Assembly (NCBI GenBank): GCA_025920305.1
Contig: JAPDMB010000027.1
Span: 1-5,951 of the forward strand
Direction of reading: 5' to 3'
Length of the DNA stretch: 5,951 nt
Source of the DNA: Candidatus Parvarchaeota archaeon
GTDB taxonomy: Archaea; Nanobdellota; Nanobdellia; Parvarchaeales; Parvarchaeaceae
The position numbers were made by a program, and so were the translations under genes. Each line of letters starts with the position of its first letter. Positions within the stretch are counted from its first letter, which is position 1. Below are positions 1 to 5,413 of the stretch, piece after piece. The notes beneath the pieces were generated by a model. It had not been told where the DNA came from. It saw only the letters and a list, made by a program, of their open reading frames with translations, and did no database searches.

Positions 1-56
1 TCTCTGGTTATACCCTTTAGATCCGTAAAGAGCATATGTACTTTCTTGGCCGTCAT
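1..56 (-). CDS. N-terminus of a glutamine synthetase-like protein (partial, runs off the left edge)
   Basis: Reading the minus strand from the ATG at 56-54 gives 18 open codons to the window edge: MTAKKVHMLFTDLKGITR. An in-frame stop at 71-69 lies just upstream, which supports this start. The pattern hydrophobic-x-hydrophobic-FTDLxG followed by a basic residue resembles the N-terminal beta-grasp strand of glutamine synthetases (roughly 'FTDxxG' in that family), the ATP-dependent enzyme making glutamine from glutamate and ammonia. No Shine-Dalgarno is seen before the ATG, and a TATA-like box lies about 32 bases upstream, so the mRNA is probably leaderless. It is divergent from gatCAB, which consumes glutamine, and this fits the call. 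With only 18 residues the identification rests on one motif. Another protein with a chance FTDLKG is possible, and so is a glutamine synthetase paralogue with a different substrate. Confidence 0.5.
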   Translation of the reverse strand, partial: MTAKKVHMLFTDLKGITR

Positions 57-83
57 AACGATGAGAATCTAATGAGAGGAAGC

Positions 84-92
84 TATATTTAA
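84..92 (-). promoter_or_regulatory. TATA-like box for the leftward gene
   Basis: On the minus strand this reads TTAAATATA, close to the archaeal TATA consensus, preceded by an A/G-rich stretch (AAAAAGGC) that could serve as a BRE. Its centre lies about 32 bases upstream of the ATG at 56, which would place the transcription start a few bases before or at the start codon. This agrees with the missing Shine-Dalgarno. The spacing does not suit the rightward gatC gene. Confidence 0.45.
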
Positions 93-97
93 GCCTT

Positions 98-106
98 TTT
101 TTATAA
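98..106 (+). promoter_or_regulatory. Candidate TATA box for the gatCAB-aspS operon
   Basis: TTTTTATAA lies about 57 bases before the gatC ATG. With the usual archaeal spacing, transcription would start near 126-130 and give a short leader that contains the GGTGA motif at 141-145. A second AT-rich candidate, TTTAAAGATAAATA at 123-136, would instead give a leaderless or near-leaderless gatC mRNA. I prefer the upstream box because gatB and aspS also use GGTGA, but the sequence alone does not settle it. Confidence 0.35.
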
Positions 107-140
107 TGGGCAGACAAGAGGATTTAAAGATAAATACGAC

Positions 141-145
141 GGTGA
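141..145 (+). promoter_or_regulatory. Possible Shine-Dalgarno (GGTGA) for gatC
   Basis: GGTGA matches the archaeal 16S anti-Shine-Dalgarno and recurs before gatB and aspS. Here 13 bases separate it from the ATG at 159, longer than ideal, so its use is uncertain. It supports the leadered-mRNA model if the TATA box at 98-106 is the real one. Confidence 0.35.
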
Positions 146-158
146 AGTCTACCTTTAT

Positions 159-431
159 ATGGATGAAAAAGAATTCGATAGATTGCTGAAGATAAGCAGG
201 ATAAATCTAAACGGAGCGGAGAAAACAAAGATTAAAAAAGATATAGAGCAGATCCTAGCCTACTTTGATAATGTAGACTCATTCAAAGAGGTGATCAAAG
301 AGCCGGCATTTCATCCTGTTGATATAGAAAGCCGGACGAGGGAAGACAAAGAAGAAAAGTTCGAAGACGTTGACAGACTGCTCTCAAATACAAAGACTTA
401 CAGAAGATTTGTGATAGGGCCGAAGATATGA
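159..431 (+). CDS. gatC: Asp/Glu-tRNA amidotransferase subunit C
   Basis: GatC is the small non-catalytic subunit of the cytoplasmic GatCAB amidotransferase. It wraps around the GatA-GatB interface and stabilises the complex. The 90-residue product has the usual size and layout: an N-terminal helical part (residues 5-45, with LLKISRINL followed by a charged helix and an ILAYFDNVD segment), a linker with EPAFHP at 48-53, and an extended charged C-terminal tail ending in GPKI. The HP after the helical hairpin and the acidic or basic RTRED stretch match the part that threads along GatA in known structures. It is first in the operon, and its TGA overlaps the gatA ATG by four bases (ATGA), so translation of the two is probably coupled. 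The sequence is diverged and would be weakly called alone, but order and overlap with gatA and gatB make the assignment firm. Confidence 0.93.
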   Translation: MDEKEFDRLLKISRINLNGAEKTKIKKDIEQILAYFDNVDSFKEVIKEPAFHPVDIESRTREDKEEKFEDVDRLLSNTKTYRRFVIGPKI

Positions 432-1780
432 GCAGCTATACTGAGGAATTTGAGAGCAAACAAAAACCTGCTGATTACTATGCGAAACTATACGAAGAAC
501 TGGAAAGAATAAATGAGAAGTTCAATGCATTCAATGTCCTAGTCAAGGCCACTGGAAACGGCATGCCATTTAGCGTGAAAGACAACATCTGTGTGAGAGG
601 GATAGAGACCACCGCTTCATCTAAAATACTTAAAGGGTATATCCCTCCGTTCAATGCGACGGTTGTAGATAGGATAATCCGAACTGGTAGGTTCTCTTTA
701 ATAGGCAAGACAAACATGGATGAGTTCGGATTCGGAAGCTTCGGCATAAACTGCGATAAACCGGCTAAAAACCCTTTAGACGAGGGGAGGGTCCCTGGAG
801 GATCAAGCAGTGGAGCCGCAGTAGCTACAGCTTTACTTAAGTACCATGTGGCCATCGCAGAATCTACAGGAGGGTCCATCTCCGCGCCAGCTGCATTCTG
901 CGGGGTAGTAGGATTCACACCAACTTACTCTGTCCTCTCAAGATATGGGCTCATAGACTATGCAAACTCTTTGGATAAAATCGGGTTCATGGCAAGGTCA
1001 GCAGATGACATAAAGATCATGCTTGATATAACAAAGGGCTTGGATAAGAGGGACAGCACATCCAGCAGCAAGCCTATCCATCGTGTAAAACATAATAATT
1101 TGATTATAATAAAAGAGCTGATGGATAAGGTAGAAGACGGGATAAAATCGGAGTTCTATAAATTTACAGACAAACTTAAAGGGTTAGGTTACAACATAAA
1201 AACTGTAGACTTCAGAGACATAGAACTTTCAATACCATCCTATTATCTAATAGCGATGTCGGAGGCATCAACCAATCTCGCAAAGTTCACCGGATTTAAG
1301 TATGGTTTCAAAGTAGAGGATTTTTCTAAGAATTATAATGATTTTTTCACAGAGGCCAGGGATAAATTTGGAGAAGAGGCTAAGAGGAGGATAATACTCG
1401 GGACCTTCATAAGAAGCGCAAGTGTGCGCGATAAGTACTACCTGAAATCGCTGTCCATAAGGCGCTGGATGATAGACAAACTCTCGATGCTCCTAAAGGA
1501 TGCATTCATAATATCCCCGACGATGCCTATATTGCCGCCGAAGATAGAAGATGCAAATAGGATGACCCCCGTGCAGAACTACGCTAGCGACATATTGACG
1601 ATACCTGCCAACCTAGGCGGATTTCCGCACATATCCATCCCATTTTCGTACAGCGGGGAGCTTCCCTTAAGCGCACAGGTAATCGGCAGCCATTTCAATG
1701 ACTACGGGGTTATATCTTTTGCCTCCGACTGGGAGAAAAATTTCAAGTACAAGTTCAAATACAATTTAGGTGACTTATGA
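428..1780 (+). CDS. gatA: Asp/Glu-tRNA amidotransferase subunit A (amidase, glutaminase subunit)
   Basis: GatA hydrolyses glutamine and passes ammonia through a tunnel to GatB. This 450-residue protein belongs to the amidase-signature family and keeps the Ser-cisSer-Lys triad: Lys51 in SVKDN, Ser126 in the PGGSSSGAA loop, and Ser150 (nucleophile) in STGGSIS. The 75- and 24-residue spacings equal those I recall for Staphylococcus aureus GatA (K79, S154, S178). Arg321 (KRRI) and Asp388 (SDILTIP) fall where the glutamine-binding Arg and Asp are expected. AFCGVVGFTPTY and SRYGLIDYANSLDKIG are typical GatA segments. It is somewhat shorter than the common 470-490 residues, mainly at the N-terminus. 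The residue after TGGSI is Ser where bacterial enzymes usually have Arg. It overlaps gatC and gatB by ATGA at both ends, indicating coupled translation of a stoichiometric complex. Confidence 0.97.
   Translation: MSSYTEEFESKQKPADYYAKLYEELERINEKFNAFNVLVKATGNGMPFSVKDNICVRGIETTASSKILKGYIPPFNATVVDRIIRTGRFSLIGKTNMDEFGFGSFGINCDKPAKNPLDEGRVPGGSSSGAAVATALLKYHVAIAESTGGSISAPAAFCGVVGFTPTYSVLSRYGLIDYANSLDKIGFMARSADDIKIMLDITKGLDKRDSTSSSKPIHRVKHNNLIIIKELMDKVEDGIKSEFYKFTDKLKGLGYNIKTVDFRDIELSIPSYYLIAMSEASTNLAKFTGFKYGFKVEDFSKNYNDFFTEARDKFGEEAKRRIILGTFIRSASVRDKYYLKSLSIRRWMIDKLSMLLKDAFIISPTMPILPPKIEDANRMTPVQNYASDILTIPANLGGFPHISIPFSYSGELPLSAQVIGSHFNDYGVISFASDWEKNFKYKFKYNLGDL
1768..1773 (+). promoter_or_regulatory. 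Shine-Dalgarno for gatB (AGGTGA)
   Basis: AGGTGA inside the last gatA codons ends three bases before the gatB ATG at 1777. It matches the archaeal anti-Shine-Dalgarno well and supports this start over later ones, although the spacing is tight. Confidence 0.6.
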
Positions 1781-3069
1781 AAATAGGACTTGAGGTACAT
1801 GTAGCTTTGCCAACGAGATCAAAACTCTTCTGCGGCTGCAGCACTGCTGAGACGCAGGAGCCAAATGTCAATGTATGCCCCATATGCATGGGCTTTCCCG
1901 GCTCAAAGCCTTCATTGAATGAGAGCGCGATTATCATAGCTAAATCTATCGCCGACGCATTAAAGTGCAAAATAAAGGACAAGATATCCTTTGTAAGGAA
2001 GGTCTACTTTTACCCTGATCTGCCGAAGTCATTCCAGATAACCCAGCTTCAAGATTCAATTGGCATGGAAGGAGAGCTAACATTAGACAGCGGAAAGAGC
2101 ATAAGGATCCGCAGGGTGCAGATAGAGGAGGATCCTGCCAAGATAATAAGAGGCGAGGATCATTCATTGATAGATTTCAACAGGGCCGGGATTCCGCTGG
2201 TCGAGATAGTCACAGAACCGGATATAGCAGATAAAGATGAACTCAAGTCCTTCATATTTGTGCTTAAAGCTATTCTATACTATATAGGGGTGGACATAGA
2301 CAGAGAGATTAAAGCTGACCTGAATATATCCCTCGGAAAAGAGAGGGTTGAGATAAAGAACGTAACTGGCACAAAGAACCTGATTGAAGCTGCAGACTAC
2401 GAAATAAAGAGGCAAGGTGAACTCATTAAGATGGGCATAGAACCAATTAAAGAGACCAGGTCCTACGATGAGCGAACCAGAACCACAGCCTCATCAAGAG
2501 AGAAGGAGACCGATGAGGAATATGGATACATATATGAGCCGGATTTGACAGAGTATGACGTCAAAAGGTATCCAGTTAAGACTTCCATAAACCCAGTTCA
2601 AAAGGCTAAGGAATTGGCTTTAAAGCACTCCTATAGCGAAAATTCAATACTTGAAGCTATAGCATTTGACAGGCAAGCGCTCGAAACCATAGAAGAGAAC
2701 CAAGATAAATTTGAGTTCAAAACATTGATGCAGGCGATAAATGAGATAAAGAGATTCAAAGTAGGAAAACTAGACGATGAAAGCCTGAGAATGCTGATAG
2801 ATGAGATAGCCGGCGGATTCCAGATAGACGAAGACGTAATCAAAAGTGTAATAGAACATAAAAAAGTGGAACACAACAGAGTTAGTAGCAGCGAGTTGGA
2901 TAGACAGATCAGAGAGTTTATAGACAAAGACCGACGAATTATCGACAGGTATAAGAAGAATAAAAAACTAGTAGACTATGTAGCCGGTGAGATAATAAAG
3001 AGATATAAAGCCCAACCAAAAGAAGTTTTAAAAAGAGCTAAGGAGATATTAGATTCGTTGGTGAAATAA
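1777..3069 (+). CDS. gatB: Asp/Glu-tRNA amidotransferase subunit B
   Basis: GatB phosphorylates the misacylated Asp (or Glu) on tRNA with ATP and amidates it with ammonia from GatA. The 430-residue product opens with IGLEVHVAL and has the zinc ligands Cys19, Cys21, Cys34 and Cys37 (CGC then CPIC). YPDLPKSFQITQ at 79-90, the GatB signature DFNRAGIPLVEI at 133-144, VEIKNV at 191-196 and the ETRSYDERT segment near 226-234 complete the kinase/amidase cradle. After about residue 275 comes the helical, tRNA-binding YqeY-like tail, ending in a lysine-rich helix. It is shorter than many bacterial GatB proteins (about 475), and the tail sequence is diverged. It starts on an ATGA overlap with gatA and ends one base before aspS. 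In most archaea GatCAB makes Asn-tRNA(Asn), because the separate GatDE makes Gln-tRNA(Gln). The second activity cannot be excluded here. Confidence 0.97.
   Translation: MKIGLEVHVALPTRSKLFCGCSTAETQEPNVNVCPICMGFPGSKPSLNESAIIIAKSIADALKCKIKDKISFVRKVYFYPDLPKSFQITQLQDSIGMEGELTLDSGKSIRIRRVQIEEDPAKIIRGEDHSLIDFNRAGIPLVEIVTEPDIADKDELKSFIFVLKAILYYIGVDIDREIKADLNISLGKERVEIKNVTGTKNLIEAADYEIKRQGELIKMGIEPIKETRSYDERTRTTASSREKETDEEYGYIYEPDLTEYDVKRYPVKTSINPVQKAKELALKHSYSENSILEAIAFDRQALETIEENQDKFEFKTLMQAINEIKRFKVGKLDDESLRMLIDEIAGGFQIDEDVIKSVIEHKKVEHNRVSSSELDRQIREFIDKDRRIIDRYKKNKKLVDYVAGEIIKRYKAQPKEVLKRAKEILDSLVK
3060..3064 (+). promoter_or_regulatory. Shine-Dalgarno for aspS (GGTGA)
   Basis: GGTGA overlaps the end of gatB and sits six bases before the ATG at 3071, a good archaeal spacing. 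It fixes the aspS start and shows that ribosomes can initiate directly at aspS within the operon transcript. Confidence 0.65.
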
Positions 3070-3070
3070 T

Positions 3071-4855
3071 ATGGAGATAACCTGCGGAGAATTGACTGAT
3101 GATAAATACGAAGGTAAGGAAGTAAGCATAAATGGATGGTGTAGGTATATCAGAATACACAAGGACAAAGCCTTCATAGACCTCGCAGATAGATACGGGA
3201 TCACCCAAATCATATTCCAAGGCAGATTACTAGATGAGGCAAGCCAGCTTGGCAGGGAATTTGTGATAAGGGTTGAAGGAAAGGTAAGGAGGAGGGATAA
3301 AAAGGATATAAACCCGGACATGCCGACGGGAAAATTTGAGATACTTGCGAGCAAGTTAAAGGTAATAAACAAATCTAAGGTGCCCCCATTCGAAGTAATC
3401 GATGAAAAGATTGCATTTCTGCCGGATGAAGACCTCAGATTTAAGTACCGTTATCTTGACCTTAGAAGGAGAAATGCGCTATGGAAGATAGAGTTCAGAG
3501 ACAAGGTTGTAAAATCGATCAGGAAATTCTTCTGGGACAATGATTTCTTAGAGTTGGAAACTCCGCTGTTAATCAAAGACACCTACGATGCAAGCGGCTC
3601 AAGGACGTTTATAGTCCCGTCCAGGATCCATAAGGGTGAATTCTACGGATTGCCGCAGTCCCCCCAGATATACAAACAGCTTTCGATGATATCAGGGCTC
3701 GATAAATACTTTCAGATAGCTAAAGTCTTCAGAGATGAGGATCCCAGGGAGGATAGGCAGCCGGAATTCACACAGCTTGATGTTGAAACATCGTTCAAAG
3801 ATGAGACTTATGTGCAGACACTGATAGAGAAGATGGTAGAGAGGGTTTTCTCGGAGGTGCTGCATAAGAAGATAAAAACACCTTTCCAGCATATAGACTA
3901 TAAAGATGCGATAAGATTATACGGCAATGACAAACCAGACCTGAGATTTGACAATAAGATAGTAGACCTAACTGAGGAACTTGCAAAGAGCGACTATAAC
4001 ATTATAAAGAATTCGATAAAAAGCGGAGGCAAGGCGATAGGAATTAAGTTTGAAGCTCAGTTTGGAACAGATAGATCGAAGTTAGACAAAAACTTTATGA
4101 CTGAGATGGTTGAAAAAGCAAAGACATTTGGGCTAGGCGGGCTGACCTGGCTGTTCATAAAAGATAGAAAACTAAGATCAGAACCAGAGAAGATAGCGGA
4201 GGCATTAAGCAGCCAGAATGAAAACATAATAAAGAAGGTAAATGGGGCAGAGGGAGACATAATAATCATAGGCACGGATTCCTCTGAGAGTCTTCTTCTA
4301 TCGGCTATGTCAAAACTCAGGAGAATAATTGGGATAAAGATTGGGAAATTCAAGGAGGATTACTCTTTCCTATGGGTAGACAGGTTCCCAGTTTTTGAAG
4401 AGGATGAAATAACAAAGAAGCTGGTCCCTATGCACAACCCATTTGTAATGCCGACAGATGATTCCCTTAAGCTTATAGATTCTAAACCGGCAGAGATGAT
4501 TGGGAGGAGGTATGATCTCGTACTAAATGGGGTAGAAGTCGGGGGCGGCTCAATCAGAATACATGACCATGAACTCCAAAGAAAGATCTTGAAGATAATG
4601 GGGTTAGATGATAAGGAGATAGATGAATCGCTCGGTTTTCTTATTGAAGCTCTCTCCTATGGAGCACCGATACATGGGGGGATAGCTCTAGGCTTAGATA
4701 GGTTTGTCGCTACTCTAGCTGGGGAAGATGATATAAGGGAGTTCATACTGTTTCCAAAGAACAGAAAGTTTGAATCATTTATAGATGGTTCACCTAAACC
4801 TGTATCTGAAAAAAGGCTGAAGGAAGATTTCAATCTAAGGATAGACAGGACTTAA
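3071..4855 (+). CDS. aspS: Aspartyl-tRNA synthetase, bacterial type with GAD domain
   Basis: This class IIb synthetase attaches aspartate to tRNA-Asp and, if non-discriminating, to tRNA-Asn. The 594-residue protein has an OB-fold anticodon-binding domain (about 1-110), class II motif 1 near 155-166 (FLELETPLL), motif 2 with FRDEDP (Arg221), a GAD insertion at about 285-415, and motif 3 GLDRF (Arg544). Expected aspartate contacts are kept: QSPQIYKQ at 196-203, Asp237 in FTQLDVETSF and Arg496 in GGGSIRIH. Length, RQPEFTQLD and the GAD domain are bacterial features, as archaeal AspRS is about 430 residues without GAD. It starts one base after gatB, implying work with GatCAB. The OB-fold has His30, as in non-discriminating Pseudomonas AspRS, but Lys79 where discriminating enzymes have Lys. 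The flipping loop (DTYDASGSRT instead of TPEGARD) and MHNPF (usually HHPF) are unusual. It is probably of bacterial origin by transfer. Confidence 0.97.
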   Translation: MEITCGELTDDKYEGKEVSINGWCRYIRIHKDKAFIDLADRYGITQIIFQGRLLDEASQLGREFVIRVEGKVRRRDKKDINPDMPTGKFEILASKLKVINKSKVPPFEVIDEKIAFLPDEDLRFKYRYLDLRRRNALWKIEFRDKVVKSIRKFFWDNDFLELETPLLIKDTYDASGSRTFIVPSRIHKGEFYGLPQSPQIYKQLSMISGLDKYFQIAKVFRDEDPREDRQPEFTQLDVETSFKDETYVQTLIEKMVERVFSEVLHKKIKTPFQHIDYKDAIRLYGNDKPDLRFDNKIVDLTEELAKSDYNIIKNSIKSGGKAIGIKFEAQFGTDRSKLDKNFMTEMVEKAKTFGLGGLTWLFIKDRKLRSEPEKIAEALSSQNENIIKKVNGAEGDIIIIGTDSSESLLLSAMSKLRRIIGIKIGKFKEDYSFLWVDRFPVFEEDEITKKLVPMHNPFVMPTDDSLKLIDSKPAEMIGRRYDLVLNGVEVGGGSIRIHDHELQRKILKIMGLDDKEIDESLGFLIEALSYGAPIHGGIALGLDRFVATLAGEDDIREFILFPKNRKFESFIDGSPKPVSEKRLKEDFNLRIDRT

Positions 4856-4863
4856 CCAAGCAC

Positions 4864-5297
4864 ATGGCCTCCGCGGAATCCGCATGGAGTAAAGGTACGA
4901 TCCCAAAAGTGGAGTTCGTTGTAGATAGAATTATAATTCCTACGATGTTGAGACACAGAAAGGCATAGTACTGCATGAACTTACGCATTTTTTATTCTTT
5001 GAAAAATGGAAGAAAACCTTTTCAGACTACAAGGAAATAGAATTCGAGAAACCGCATTTGATTTGGAACTTAAGCGAGATACTGGTAGAACCTATAGATG
5101 AAGATCCGGAACTTAAAAAACTTGTTCCCAAAACTGCCCCAGCTTATAGAGAGTATTACAAAATAAGGGTTAACGCTGGCACAGAAAGTTTGATGGAGCA
5201 TTTTAAGAAGATATACGCGGAGGAAAAAGCAGATTTTTCAGGGCTCTTGAAAAAGAGCTATGTAGAACTCAAAAGACTAGAGATCTTCAAAGGATGA
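4864..5297 (+). pseudogene. Small HExxH metallopeptidase-like protein, reading frame broken by one shift
   Basis: Two overlapping frames together look like one protein of about 144 residues. The first runs from the ATG at 4864 (MASAESAWSKG, then PKVEFVVDR near 4903-4929) and stops at 4966-4968. The second is open from 4929, after a TAG at 4926-4928, to the TGA at 5295-5297 (122 codons). It carries YDVETQKGIVLHELTHFLFF, with the zinc motif HELTH at 4974-4988. The Glu of WNLSEILVEP (codon 5076), 29 residues after the second His, could be the third ligand, as in gluzincins. Between 4929 and 5058 the second frame has no ATG, GTG or TTG, so an intact HExxH protein cannot start there. A -1 (or +2) change between about 4926 and 4966 restores it. 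This may be a real mutation, a sequencing or assembly error, or less likely recoding. No signal peptide or membrane segment is seen. It lies 8 bases behind aspS. I do not recognise the family, and the substrate is unknown. Confidence 0.55.
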
Positions 5298-5324
5298 ACA
5301 TTTGATCGCATTGTCTCCCTTAGG

Positions 5325-5411
5325 AAGGGCTGGGGCGGATGGGATTTGAACCCACGACCTCTGGCACCCGAAACCAGTATCATACCAAGCTAGACTACCG
5401 CCCCTTCCCTT
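5325..5411 (-). repeat. Inverted repeat flanking tRNA-Pro (extended acceptor helix)
   Basis: In the minus-strand transcript AAGGG (5411-5407) just before the tRNA can pair with CCCTT (5329-5325) just after it, stacking five more base pairs below the acceptor stem across a symmetric 2x2 internal loop (AA opposite AG). The 3' arm can alternatively fold into a small local hairpin with AAGGG at 5321-5317. The arms are short, so chance pairing is possible. Confidence 0.35.
5331..5404 (-). tRNA. tRNA-Pro, anticodon CGG
   Basis: The minus strand folds as a tRNA. It has a perfect 7-bp acceptor stem (GGGGCGG with CCGCCCC), a D arm with A14, G18G19 and A21, a 5-bp anticodon stem (CTGGT with GCCAG) around the loop TTCGGGT, a 5-base variable region, and a T arm with loop TTCAAAT. 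The anticodon CGG reads the proline codon CCG, and G37 fits tRNA-Pro. The D stem is weak, with a G-U pair at 10-25 and a U-U mismatch at 13-22. The discriminator is A at 5331, and the CCA end is not encoded. No intron is present. The gene starts nine bases after the cbf5 stop codon, leaving no room for its own promoter, so it is probably processed from the cbf5 transcript. Confidence 0.95.
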
Positions 5412-5413
5412 GA

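Noticed and set aside
478..918. A 146-codon minus-strand frame opposite gatA
   Set aside because: It has no recognisable domain, its composition is that of a reverse shadow, and the opposite strand is a firm gatA with catalytic motifs.
4902..4908. C CCA AAA, a slippery-type heptamer in the frame of the ATG at 4864, as a programmed -1 frameshift site joining the two halves of the HExxH gene
   Set aside because: A -1 slip there enters the second frame but meets the TAG at 4926-4928 before reaching the HELTH motif, so it cannot produce the joined protein.
5058..5297. A 79-residue protein starting at TTG 5058
   Set aside because: The frame is open upstream to 4929 with protein-like sequence including HELTH, so 5058 is internal. 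It was merged into the broken gene.
5317..5329. CCCTT-AGG-AAGGG hairpin as a terminator between the convergent units
   Set aside because: It has a five-base stem, a three-base loop and no following T-tract on either strand. It is better explained as part of the tRNA-flanking repeat or as chance.
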